In this document: positions 31,956-40,328 of the stretch, piece by piece | How positions within the stretch are numbered: position 1 is the stretch's first letter | Layout: each line of letters begins with the position of its first letter | Source: DATMQA01 sp035566895 | GTDB taxonomy: Bacteria > Verrucomicrobiota > Verrucomicrobiia > Limisphaerales > UBA8199 | Direction: 5' to 3' | Assembly (NCBI GenBank): GCA_035566895.1 | Contig: DATMQA010000166.1 | Span: 1-58,318, forward strand | DNA: 58,318 nt | The notes under the pieces: generated by a model | Told to the model about the DNA's origin: nothing | Databases searched by the model: none | The model's input: only the letters and a program-made list of their open reading frames with translations | Position numbers and translations under genes: made by a program

Positions 31956-32243
31956 AGTTTCTTCCCTTGTTTGTTCTAGTTAAACACAGCAATTCAAGCC
32001 ACTGCGCTGGCCGACCCGACGCCGACCGACAGAAGTCTGAATCAACGTCAGAAAGCCTCCGCTGCTGCTTGAACAGAGTCAAGGAAACCGCCCCCTAGGA
32101 GTTTCCCGGGGCAGCCTAAGGGCCTTACGGACCGCGACTCCGTTCGCAATCCGGATGGCGCCTTGCGGACGCTGAGAAAAAGGAGCAGGATGCACCAGGC
32201 AAGAATGACAGTGGCCGAACGAACATAAAGAGAAAGAACGAGT

Positions 32244-32516
32244 ATGGCTCAGGCGATCATGGATCCGGAACAGGTGCGGCGGTTTGCGGAGGAGTTGAAA
32301 CGATTCAATAGCGATTTGCAGGACAAGATTGCGTCGTTGCAAGCGCGGTTTTCGGCGCTGGGCGACACGTGGGCGGACCAGGAGCACGTGAAATTTGCGG
32401 AGGAGTTCAAACAAATCATGAAGGCGCTAAAGAAATTCGTCGAAATCTCCAACCAGCAGACCCCGTTTCTGTTGCGCAAGGCGCAGCGGATTGAGGAATA
32501 TTTGAACCAAAAATAG
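32244..32516 (+). CDS. WXG100-like protein (type VII secretion target)
   Basis: 90 residues, the length of ESAT-6/WXG100 proteins. Two helices are joined by the turn SALGDTWADQEHVKFAEEF, in which Trp-Ala-Asp stands for Trp-x-Gly. The second helix ends with FLLRKAQRIEEYLNQK. Such hairpins form dimers and are exported by, or regulate, FtsK/SpoIIIE-type EssC ATPases, one of which is encoded three genes downstream. First gene of the cluster; a short A/G-rich stretch before ATG 32244 may serve as ribosome-binding site. Confidence 0.75.
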   Translation: MAQAIMDPEQVRRFAEELKRFNSDLQDKIASLQARFSALGDTWADQEHVKFAEEFKQIMKALKKFVEISNQQTPFLLRKAQRIEEYLNQK

Positions 32517-32672
32517 GTTAATTGAGTTAATTGAGGTGATTGAGTTAAAAAAGTTACATGGGTTACATGGGTTACATCGTTACAACGAGCGTTCGCCGGA
32601 TCCTTATTTAACTCAATTAACTCATTTAACCTTTTTAACCCTTTTAACGCTGTAACCATGAACCAGGTAACC
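32517..32672. repeat. Bipartite palindromic GTTAA/GTTACAT array
   Basis: It starts at the stop codon of the WXG100-like gene. Direct units (GTTAATTGA x2, GTTACATGG x2, GTTACATC) fill 32517-32585; after about 20 unique bases the complementary units (TTTAACTCAATTAACTCATTTAACC, TTTTTAACCCTTTTAAC) fill 32607-32650. The two halves can pair into a long imperfect hairpin between two genes of one cluster. Confidence 0.75.
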
Positions 32673-32683
32673 GCATAGTACCA

Positions 32684-33226
32684 ATGCCGGAACCACAACA
32701 GGCCAATGTCCGGTCGGTCGAGGCGCTCGAGACGTTTCGGTCGCACCTGATTGTGTATTTGAGCCAGGCGCGGGCGGCGCTGGAGGAGGTCAGCGCCGAC
32801 CTGTCGCGAACGCGGCAGTGGCTGGACGATGACCAGCGGAGGTATTGGGACAATCAGATGCGACGGCGGCTCAAGGAATTGGAGCAGGCGCAGCAAGCGC
32901 TGTTCAGCGCGCGCTTGAGCATTTTGGACCAGCAAAGTTCGGCGGAACAGTTGGCGGTGCACCGGGCCAAGCGCGCGGTCGAGGAAGGCGAGGACAAGCT
33001 GCGCGTGCTGAAGCGCTGGGGGCGCGAGTACGACGGGCGGGTGCAGCCGCTGGTGAAGCAGATGGAGAAGCTCCACTCGGTGTTGACCAATGACATGGTG
33101 AAGGCGGTCGCGTATCTGACGCAAGCGATCAATACGCTGGCGGGCTACGCGGAGATTCATGCGCCGAGTGAGGCGGCTCCCACACCACCGGCGGGGGGAG
33201 TGGCCACGCCGAAACCAAAGGGTTAA
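32684..33226 (+). CDS. Coiled-coil protein of the type VII-like cluster
   Basis: 180 residues, almost entirely helical: long heptad-rich stretches from about 10 to 155 (RSHLIVYLSQARAALEEVSA, LKELEQAQQALFSARL, LAVHRAKRAVEEGEDKLRVL) and a Pro-rich C-terminal tail. No signal peptide or membrane segment. No family recognised, but its place between a WXG100-like protein and the FtsK-type ATPase suggests a structural or adaptor part of the same machine. The stop codon lies inside the following GTTAAATG repeat array. Confidence 0.6.
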   Translation: MPEPQQANVRSVEALETFRSHLIVYLSQARAALEEVSADLSRTRQWLDDDQRRYWDNQMRRRLKELEQAQQALFSARLSILDQQSSAEQLAVHRAKRAVEEGEDKLRVLKRWGREYDGRVQPLVKQMEKLHSVLTNDMVKAVAYLTQAINTLAGYAEIHAPSEAAPTPPAGGVATPKPKG

Positions 33227-33333
33227 ATGGGTTAATTGGGTTAATTGGTTAAAAGGGTTACATGGTTACATGGTTACATGGTTACAGGATGGGGAAGTAA
33301 TCAGTAATCAGTGGGCAGTAATCAGTGGTCAGT
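33221..33333. repeat. GTTAAT/GGTTACAT array followed by AGTAATC heptamers
   Basis: Units GTTAAATGG, GTTAATTGG (x2) and GGTTACAT (x3 or more) cover 33221-33287; the stop of the preceding gene is the TAA of the first unit. A second simple array with a 7-base period (AGTAATC, AGTAATC, AGTGGGC, AGTAATC, AGTGGTC) covers about 33297-33333. Confidence 0.8.
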
Positions 33334-33345
33334 GTGAATGCGGCG

Positions 33346-33422
33346 CAGCGGCCTGAAACCGTTGAAACGGTTCTGTGAACTACGACCGGTCTGCATCACC
33401 CCGCTGAAGCGAGGTGTTAATG
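33346..33422. repeat. REP-like double-hairpin element
   Basis: Two adjacent palindromes: AACCGTT-GA-AACGGTT at 33357-33372 (perfect 7-bp stem) and CACCCCGC-TGAA-GCGAGGTG at 33397-33416 (8-bp stem with one mismatch). They are separated by 24 bases and followed by GTTAATGAGA. Paired hairpins with GA/TGAA loops of this sort resemble extragenic palindromic elements of verrucomicrobial genomes; only one copy is seen in this window. Confidence 0.5.
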
Positions 33423-33491
33423 AGAATCTGCGCTGGTTGGGAAAGATTACGGTCGGGATGTAGATTAAGATTAAGATTAGGATTTGATTTG

Positions 33492-33698
33492 ATGAATGCG
33501 AGCGGAGCAAGACTAGGGGCGATTACGAAGGAATTGTGGGCGAACTGGCAGCAGACACGGGATTCCTGGAACGACGCCAAAAGCCTGGAATTCGAGCAGA
33601 AGTATGTGCTCGAACTGCGCGCGAGCGTGGACCGGGCGGTGACGGTGATCGACCAATTGGACGAGTTGGTGGCCAAAATCAGGCACGACTGTGAGTAA
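33492..33698 (+). CDS. Small WXG100-like helical protein
   Basis: 68 residues from ATG 33492; an in-frame extension to 33414 runs into the palindromic element and is rejected. The sequence is a helical hairpin with a central Trp: ITKELWANWQQTRDSWNDAK, then FEQKYVLELRASVDRAVTVI. The SWND...FExxY spacing resembles the TWAD...FAEEF turn of the first cluster gene, so it may be a second, shorter WXG-type partner. The stop overlaps the GTG start of the ATPase gene by eight bases, indicating translational coupling. Confidence 0.6.
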   Translation: MNASGARLGAITKELWANWQQTRDSWNDAKSLEFEQKYVLELRASVDRAVTVIDQLDELVAKIRHDCE

Positions 33699-36600
33699 CC
33701 AGCACCCGCAGAAAGAAAGCCCGCCGATGACGCAGATGGACGCAGATGGCAGGAAAAAGGAAACCACTGCAGGCGCAATGGACCTGGCAGCAGGCAAGAC
33801 CCTGGCGGCGGTGGAAAGCCTGAAGGCCACTGTCGAGGATTTTGCCGCCCGGGGCAATAAGCTCCAGGAGGAATATCGAGTCAAGAGTGGCCGGGAACGG
33901 CAACGCTGCGATGCGGCTGTCGCAGAGCAGACTAATCAGTTGAACGCGGCGCTGGCGGAAGCCGAAGCGGCATTTCAGAGCGCGAAAGCAGCGGCGGAGA
34001 CGAATTATCAAAAACGCAAGACGCGGATTGGCAAGGCTTACCAGAACAGCAAAGAGCAGGCGCTCAAGCGAGTCGAGGAGCAGGTCGGCTCGCGCAAGTA
34101 CGAGCTGCAGAAGAAGATGCTGCACTCCGAGCGCGACCGGGACGCGGCACTAACGGCCGCGACTGCGCATTTTCAGGAGTTCCGGAAGAACCTGGCGGGT
34201 GTGCAGGAGTCGCTGGCGGCATTGGAAGGAGAAGCGCAAAACGCGTTTAAGGGCTACGGCGGGTTCCGGCGGCAGTTCCTCCGGGCGTATGAAGCGGCGT
34301 CAGGGGAAATGCCGGCGGATGAAAACCGGCTGTTCGCTGAACTGGGAGAGCTGTTGAACCAGAGCCGCTCCGAACTCGGGAAGCTTCGAGGACATTTTCT
34401 GCTGCGGCTGTTCCGCTATTGGCCGGTGTGGGCGGTGTTGTTTGGGGCTTGCGCGGCAGCCGCAGTGCTGGCGCCGCAACGGATCGGGTTGAGTTCGGTT
34501 TCCATCGTTCAAGCCGCCGGCGGCGGGCTTGTGGCTTTAGTGTTGGTTTTTATCATCAGGTTTATGGCCAAGGGCCAGACCGCTTCGCTGGCCGGCTCAG
34601 TTTCCAAGAATCTGGCTCGGGTGCGCCGGCTGCATGATGAAGCCTTTGCCAAATCCGAGTCGCGCTACCACGAGGAGCAGGCGCGGAGCAAATCCGATTA
34701 CCAGAACGCGGTCCAGACGGTGGAACAGCAATTGAAACGGACGCTGGCCGAAGCCGGCGAGCAGAGAGTGTCACGCCGGATGAAAAGCGATGAGCGGACG
34801 GTCCGGATCACCGCACGGCACGAGCGGATGTATCCAGCGCGGCTGGCCCGGCTGGACCGAGAACATGCTGAAGCACTGGCGCAACTGAAGCAGTCGGCGG
34901 AAGCACGGATGAAAGCGCTGACGGAAGCTCACGAAGACAAACAAAAGCAGATGAGCGCCGAGCACCAGGCCGCCTGGCAAGCGCTCGAAGCGGAATGGAA
35001 AAGCAAAGTCGAGCCCCTGTATGCGACCATCGAGTCCGCGCGGACAGGGGCGGAGAAGCTGTTTCCGCCGTGGGAGGCCGGGGGTTGGGGCGCCTGGAAA
35101 CCACCGGAAAGATTTGGGGCGGCAGCGCGGTTCGGGCAATTAGATGTCGATGTCGAGAAACTATGCGAGGCCAGGCCAAAGGGTTTGGAATTGCCGGGCC
35201 CGGCGCGGTTCGCGGTCCCGCTCTGCCTGGCGTATCCCGAGCAAGGCTCGATTCTTTTTGAGACGGGCAATACCGGGCACGATGAGGCCATTGGCGCGCT
35301 TAACCAGGTGATGTTACGGCTGCTTTCAGTGACGCCCGCGGGGCGGCTGAATTTCACGATCCTGGACCCGGTGGGGCTGGGGCAGAGTTTTTCCGGGGTG
35401 ATGCACCTGGCGGATTACGAAGAGGCGATCATCAACAGCCGGATTTGGACGCAAGCGACGCAGATCGAGCAAAAGCTGGCGGACCTGAACGAGCACATGG
35501 AGAAGGTCATCCAGATGTATCTGCGCAACGAGTACCAGACCATCGCCGAATACAACGAACAAGCGGGGGTGATTGCCGAGAAGCATTATTTCCTGGTGGT
35601 GGCGGATTTTCCGGCGGGGTTCACCGACACGGCGGCCAAGCGGTTGTTGAGCATTGCCGCCAGCGGCGCGCGGTGCGGCGTCTATACCCTCATTCACTGG
35701 GACCAGCGCCAGCCGTTGCCGGCGGAGTTTATCCCCGATGAGTTGCGCAAGAGCAGCGTCTGCATCAGCCACAAAGGGAACCGTTTCATCTTCACTGGCC
35801 GGCCATTGCCGGGGGCGGAGTTGAGTTTGGATGCGCCGCCGGCGGCGGAGCAAGCAACGGAGTTCATCCACCGGGTGGGCCAGTGCAGCCGGGATTCGAG
35901 CCGGGTGGAAGTGCCGTTCGAGCACGTGGCCCCGCCGGAAACCGAGCTGTGGACCGAGGAGACCACGAGTGAATTGCGGGTGCCGATCGGGCGGACAGGG
36001 GCGACCAAGCTGCAGTACCTGGCGATTGGCAAGGGCACGCGACAGCACGGCCTGATTGCCGGCAAGACCGGTTCGGGGAAATCGACGTTGTTCCATGTGA
36101 TCATCACGAACCTGGCGCTGTGGTGCAGTCCGGAGCAAGTGGAGTTTTACCTGGTGGATTTCAAGAAAGGCGTCGAGTTCAAGTGTTATGGCAGCAAGCG
36201 CCTGCCGCACGCGCGAGTGGTGGCGATTGAGAGCGACCGCGAATTCGGATTAAGCGTGTTGCAGCGGGTGGATGATGAATTGAAACGGCGCGGCGACCTG
36301 TTCCGGCAACTGGGCGTGCAGGACATCGCCGGTTACAAGCGGGCTGGCGGGAAAGAGGCGATTCCGCGGACATTGCTGCTGGTGGACGAATTCCAGGAAT
36401 TCTTCGTCGAGGATGACAAGGTGTCGCAAACCGCGTCGCTGTTGCTGGACCGCATCGTGCGGCAAGGACGGGCGTTTGGAATCCACGTTCTGTTGGGGTC
36501 GCAGACGCTGGGCGGAGCTTACACAGTAGCGCGGACGACTTTGGGGCAGATGGTGATTCGCATTGCGCTGCAATGCAACGAGGCGGACGCGTATCTGATC

Positions 36601-37677
36601 ATGGACGATACCAACCCGGCGCCCCGGCTGCTGTCCCGGCCCGGGGAAGGGATTTATAACGACATGGCCGGAGCACTGGAAGGCAACAGTCCGTTCCAGG
36701 CGGTGTGGCTACCGGACCAGGTGCGCGATGCATACCTCGAGAAGGTCCGCCAACGGGCGGACCAGAATGGCAAGGCGTATCCCGGGCCGATTGTGTTCGA
36801 GGGCAACGCGCCGGCGGACGTGCGGGAGAATTCTTTGCTGCAGGGTCTGCTGGAGGCGCCAGAGGTGAAACCGCCAGCCGCGGGGCGGATGTGGCTGGGA
36901 GCGCCCAACTCGATCAAAGGGCCGACGGAAGCGGTGTTTCATCGGCAGAGCGGAAACAACCTGCTGGTGGTCGGGCAGCGTGACGAGACGACGGTGGCGA
37001 TAATGGGGCTGGGGTTGCTGTCGCTGGCGGCGCAATACCCGGTGGGGGCCGCGCGGATCATTTTTTGCGATGCAACACCGCCGGGGACGAGCCAACGGGA
37101 GTATCTGGAAAAAGTCATCCGGTCCATTCCGCACACGATCACGCTGGCCAAGCCCGGAGATTTGCCGGCCATCATGAAAGAGCTCGGGGAGGAGATGAAG
37201 AAACGCCTGGAGGACCTGAATGCGGAGGGAGCCCCACCGGTGTTCCTGGTTGTCCACGATCTGCAAAGGTTCAGCCGGTTGCGTTACGAAGAGGACTACG
37301 GGTTCTCCAGCGGGGAGGCCGGGGCGGAGGTGAATCCGGCGGCGGTATTCAACCAGTTGATTTGCGAGGGAACACGGCTCGGGTTCCACGTGATCGCCAC
37401 GTGCGATACGTATAATAATGTGAGCCGGTTTTTAAGCCGGAAGGCCCTGAGCGAATTTGAAATGCGGGTCTTGTTCCAGATGAGCGTCAACGATTCAGCA
37501 AGCCTGATCGACAGTCCAAAGGCCGGCATGTTGGGGATGCACCGGGCGCTGTTCTATAATTCGCAGGAGGGGTATCTGGAAACGTTCCGACCTTACGCGC
37601 TGCCGCCTGGCGAGTGGGTGGAGGAGGCAGGGCGAAAGTTGGAAAGGCTGCTCGGCGCGGCCACGAAGGGGGGGTAA
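33691..37677 (+). CDS. FtsK/SpoIIIE-type ATPase, EssC/EccC-like
   Basis: 1328 residues. A coiled-coil N-terminal half (about 20-235), two membrane helices near 243-263 and 271-294, a second coiled coil (about 310-440), then an FtsK/SpoIIIE ATPase: Walker A GKTGSGKST at about 791-799, YLVDFKKGVEF, and Walker B TLLLVDEFQEFF near 898. A second ATPase-like module (about 1065-1328) has VVGQRDETT where the P-loop should be and is degenerate, as in the later domains of EssC/EccC. This would be the motor exporting the WXG100-like proteins. GTG 33691 overlaps the previous gene; ATG 33727 is an alternative. No FHA domain and no EccB/EccD-like partner is visible here. Confidence 0.85.
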   Translation: MSNQHPQKESPPMTQMDADGRKKETTAGAMDLAAGKTLAAVESLKATVEDFAARGNKLQEEYRVKSGRERQRCDAAVAEQTNQLNAALAEAEAAFQSAKAAAETNYQKRKTRIGKAYQNSKEQALKRVEEQVGSRKYELQKKMLHSERDRDAALTAATAHFQEFRKNLAGVQESLAALEGEAQNAFKGYGGFRRQFLRAYEAASGEMPADENRLFAELGELLNQSRSELGKLRGHFLLRLFRYWPVWAVLFGACAAAAVLAPQRIGLSSVSIVQAAGGGLVALVLVFIIRFMAKGQTASLAGSVSKNLARVRRLHDEAFAKSESRYHEEQARSKSDYQNAVQTVEQQLKRTLAEAGEQRVSRRMKSDERTVRITARHERMYPARLARLDREHAEALAQLKQSAEARMKALTEAHEDKQKQMSAEHQAAWQALEAEWKSKVEPLYATIESARTGAEKLFPPWEAGGWGAWKPPERFGAAARFGQLDVDVEKLCEARPKGLELPGPARFAVPLCLAYPEQGSILFETGNTGHDEAIGALNQVMLRLLSVTPAGRLNFTILDPVGLGQSFSGVMHLADYEEAIINSRIWTQATQIEQKLADLNEHMEKVIQMYLRNEYQTIAEYNEQAGVIAEKHYFLVVADFPAGFTDTAAKRLLSIAASGARCGVYTLIHWDQRQPLPAEFIPDELRKSSVCISHKGNRFIFTGRPLPGAELSLDAPPAAEQATEFIHRVGQCSRDSSRVEVPFEHVAPPETELWTEETTSELRVPIGRTGATKLQYLAIGKGTRQHGLIAGKTGSGKSTLFHVIITNLALWCSPEQVEFYLVDFKKGVEFKCYGSKRLPHARVVAIESDREFGLSVLQRVDDELKRRGDLFRQLGVQDIAGYKRAGGKEAIPRTLLLVDEFQEFFVEDDKVSQTASLLLDRIVRQGRAFGIHVLLGSQTLGGAYTVARTTLGQMVIRIALQCNEADAYLIMDDTNPAPRLLSRPGEGIYNDMAGALEGNSPFQAVWLPDQVRDAYLEKVRQRADQNGKAYPGPIVFEGNAPADVRENSLLQGLLEAPEVKPPAAGRMWLGAPNSIKGPTEAVFHRQSGNNLLVVGQRDETTVAIMGLGLLSLAAQYPVGAARIIFCDATPPGTSQREYLEKVIRSIPHTITLAKPGDLPAIMKELGEEMKKRLEDLNAEGAPPVFLVVHDLQRFSRLRYEEDYGFSSGEAGAEVNPAAVFNQLICEGTRLGFHVIATCDTYNNVSRFLSRKALSEFEMRVLFQMSVNDSASLIDSPKAGMLGMHRALFYNSQEGYLETFRPYALPPGEWVEEAGRKLERLLGAATKGG

Positions 37678-37728
37678 CGGAGTTACATTGTTACAAGGTT
37701 ACAAGGTTACAGGGTTACAAGGTTACAT
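37674..37728. repeat. GGTTACAA array after the FtsK-type gene
   Basis: Six imperfect units (GTTACATT, GTTACAAG, GTTACAAG, GTTACAGG, GTTACAAG, GTTACATC) follow directly on the stop codon of the ATPase gene, between it and a convergent lipoprotein gene. Confidence 0.85.
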
Positions 37729-37751
37729 CCGACTGACTGGAGCTCGCCGGC

Positions 37752-38438
37752 TCAGGAGCCGTCGTCGGTGCTGCGCACAGCAACTGTGGAGGACATGTTA
37801 TTACTGGAATCGGTCAACTCGGCCACCAGGCCAGTAAGCGCGGGCTGGACTTTGGCGGTGGTTTGCTCGGCGTTGGCGACGACGCTTTTCATGGATTGCA
37901 GCCCAGCCGCCGTCAAGTCGGCACTGAGGGCCACGCGGAGGTCCTTGAGATAGGAAATCAAGGGTTGGACGACTTCCAGATTCTCTTTGTAGCGGAGGGT
38001 GACGCTGGCGAAATGGTTGGTCACCTCGCTTCGGCGGGTCTGGCTGAGATCGCGGATATGCTCGTGGTTGATGCCGGCGAGCTCGCGGTCCCAGGTTTGG
38101 AAGTAGGCGGCGCCCTTGGCTTGAATCCGCTTGCCGGTGTCGTCGGCGCGTTGAGCGCAGACGATGAGATGATCCAAGGCGGAACTGAAGCTCTGGTACT
38201 GTTGTTTGAGGTTGGCAGGTTTATCGACGAGGTCCTTCAGGCTGGACAAGGTCTGATCGAGGGCCTGGCTTTCAGCCTGAATTTCCTGCGCGCCGGCGTG
38301 CATCGAATAGGCGGCGGCATTGCTCTTGTCGTACCCGGCCGAGGCGCAGCCGGCCAGCCCCAGAAGTGCCACGGGAAGAATAGATACTGAGAAAAGGCGC
38401 CAGCCCAATCCCGTTTTTCTTTGATCGCACATAGTCAT
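37752..38438 (-). CDS. DUF2959-like lipoprotein
   Basis: 228 residues from ATG 38438, which has a GGAG ribosome-binding site upstream. The lipobox is LLGLAGC (Cys about 31), so the mature protein is membrane-anchored. The rest is helical with the DUF2959 pattern: long helices, AYFQTWDRELAGI, RRSEVTNHF and LISYLKDLRVALSADLTAAG. The molecular function of the family is unknown. It faces the type VII-like cluster convergently, so a functional link is not implied. Confidence 0.75.
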   Translation of the reverse strand: MTMCDQRKTGLGWRLFSVSILPVALLGLAGCASAGYDKSNAAAYSMHAGAQEIQAESQALDQTLSSLKDLVDKPANLKQQYQSFSSALDHLIVCAQRADDTGKRIQAKGAAYFQTWDRELAGINHEHIRDLSQTRRSEVTNHFASVTLRYKENLEVVQPLISYLKDLRVALSADLTAAGLQSMKSVVANAEQTTAKVQPALTGLVAELTDSSNNMSSTVAVRSTDDGS

Positions 38439-38597
38439 AGTTCTGCTCCTGTTTTGGTGGCGTTTCCTGAGAACGCGCAAAAAAAATGTAGGGCCTCACG
38501 GGAAGTTTGTCGAGAAATTTTGCGAACCGGCTGTAATCGGTCAGTGCCGGGTGGCGGAAGCAGCGGAACGCGGACTTTCCTGTCCGCAGCAACTCCC

Positions 38598-40160
38598 CTA
38601 CCCTACGCTCATGGAGAGGAGGAATTCGATGTTGCTGCCGGTTTTCTTGAGTTTGTTGAGCACCAGTTCCATGGCTTCAACCGGCGGCACGCCGGTGAGG
38701 GCCCGGCGGAGGATGACGACTTTATTATACTCGTCGGGATGATAGAGGAGTTCCTCTTTGCGGGTGCCGGAACGCTCGATGTTGATCGAGGGGAAAATGC
38801 GGCGGTCCACCAGGGCGCGGTCGAGATGGACTTCCATATTGCCGGTGCCCTTGAACTCTTCAAAGATGACTTCGTCCATGCGCGAGCCGGTATCCACCAG
38901 CGCCGTGGCGATGATGGTGAGAGAGCCCCCCTCTTCGATATTGCGGGCGGCGCCGAAAAAGCGTTTCGGTTTGTGGAGCGCGTTGGCGTCCACGCCACCG
39001 GAGAGGATTTTGCCCGAGTGGGGCTGGACGGTATTGTAAGCGCGGGCGAGGCGCGTGATGGAGTCGAGCAGAATGACGACATCGCGCTTGTGCTCGATCA
39101 TGCGTTTGGCTTTTTCGCTCACCATCTCGGCGACCTGGACGTGGCGTTCGGGGGGCTCATCGAAGGTGGAACTGATGACCTCGGCGCCGCGGCAGGAGCG
39201 TTCCATATCGGTGACTTCCTCGGGGCGTTCGTCGATGAGCAGGATGAACAGGTAGGACTCGGGGTTGTTCTTCAGGATCGCATTGGCGAGTTTCTGCATG
39301 AGCACAGTTTTGCCGGTGCGTGGCGGGGCGACAATCAAACCGCGGGAGCCCTTGCCGATGGGGCAGACCAGGTCGAGCACGCGCGTGGAGAGCTCGTCCG
39401 CGGCGGTTTCGAGGATGAAACGCTTGTTGGGAAACAGCGGCGTGAGATTGTCGAAATGCGTTTTGTCCTTCGCCTTGTCCGGGTCTTCCTGGTCCACGGC
39501 CTCGACCTTGAGGAGGGCGAAAAAGCGCTCTTTTTCTTTCGGCGGCCGGATTTGGCCGGCGATCAGGTTGCCGGTCTGCAGGTCGAAGCGGCGAATCTGC
39601 GACGGGGAGACGTAAATGTCTTCCGGGCAGGGCAGATAATTGAAGCTCTGCGAGCGGAGGAAGCCAAAGCCTTCCGGGAGGACCTCCAGGACGCCTTCGG
39701 AGAAGAGCACGCCGGCGCGTTCGGCATTTTTTTGGAGGATGTGGAAAATGACTTCGTGCTTGCGCATCGTGCCGAAGTTTTCCACGCCCACTTCGCGGGC
39801 CATCTGATTCAATTCCGTCATCGACATGGACTGAAGCTTGGCGATGTTGACGGAAGTAGTGGCAATGCGGTCTTTATCGTCACCGGCAGGTGGCTCGTCG
39901 TTGCCGGGCGGGGGAAGGGCCTTTTCGGGTTTCTGGCCGCCGCCGGGTTTCACCGGACGTTCACGTCGTTTTTGGGCGGCGATTCTTTCGTCGGGTTGGG
40001 CCGCTTCGGCGGGTTCCACCGGGGCTGCGGGTGCAGGCAATTCCTCGGAGGGCGAAGGGTCGGCCACGGCGGTTGCCAGGGAGGCTGGCTCGGCCGGCGC
40101 GCCATTGGCAGGTTCGCCGCTGGACGGTTTCGTTTTGGCCTTTTTTATGGCTCTTGGCAT
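38598..40160 (-). CDS. rho: Transcription termination factor Rho
   Basis: 520 residues. Rho is the hexameric RNA helicase that ends transcription at Rho-dependent sites. After a Pro/Ala-rich low-complexity insert (about 1-100) come the Rho N-terminal helical domain (LQSMSMTELNQMAREVG), the cold-shock-like RNA-binding domain (GVLEVLPEGFGFLRSQSFNY), and the ATPase with P-loop APPRTGKTVLMQK near 280, LLIDERPEEVTDM, the Q-loop/R-loop region (HSGKILSGGVDANAL) and GSRMDEVIFEEFKGTGNMEV. All catalytic motifs are present. Long N-terminal inserts are common in Rho of this part of the tree. Confidence 0.97.
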   Translation of the reverse strand: MPRAIKKAKTKPSSGEPANGAPAEPASLATAVADPSPSEELPAPAAPVEPAEAAQPDERIAAQKRRERPVKPGGGQKPEKALPPPGNDEPPAGDDKDRIATTSVNIAKLQSMSMTELNQMAREVGVENFGTMRKHEVIFHILQKNAERAGVLFSEGVLEVLPEGFGFLRSQSFNYLPCPEDIYVSPSQIRRFDLQTGNLIAGQIRPPKEKERFFALLKVEAVDQEDPDKAKDKTHFDNLTPLFPNKRFILETAADELSTRVLDLVCPIGKGSRGLIVAPPRTGKTVLMQKLANAILKNNPESYLFILLIDERPEEVTDMERSCRGAEVISSTFDEPPERHVQVAEMVSEKAKRMIEHKRDVVILLDSITRLARAYNTVQPHSGKILSGGVDANALHKPKRFFGAARNIEEGGSLTIIATALVDTGSRMDEVIFEEFKGTGNMEVHLDRALVDRRIFPSINIERSGTRKEELLYHPDEYNKVVILRRALTGVPPVEAMELVLNKLKKTGSNIEFLLSMSVG

Positions 40161-40328
40161 AAAGCAATATAGCTGAATTTCAAATTGTTGCAGCGGTGAG
40201 ATCAGGTGAAGATCATCACGAAGCTGAGTTCGGCCCCGTTTCTGTTTCTGATTGGACGACTAGGCGTCTAATCGGTTCAAATCGGAATTTTGTTTACCGG
40301 GAGCGTGCTGCAAGATGTCGCGAATCCC

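Noticed and set aside
31405..31983. Rightward frame made of LVLVPSPARDKYC-type repeats
   Set aside because: It is open only because the 51-base repeat is a multiple of three; the opposite strand has the signal peptide.
33221..33287. GTTACAT-type arrays as CRISPR or telomere-like repeats
   Set aside because: Units are 8-9 bases, degenerate and without spacers; they recur in many ordinary gaps.
38421..40172. 583-codon open frame opposite rho
   Set aside because: It is an antisense shadow of rho, rich in Gly/Glu/Phe/His without domain motifs; the minus strand carries every Rho motif.
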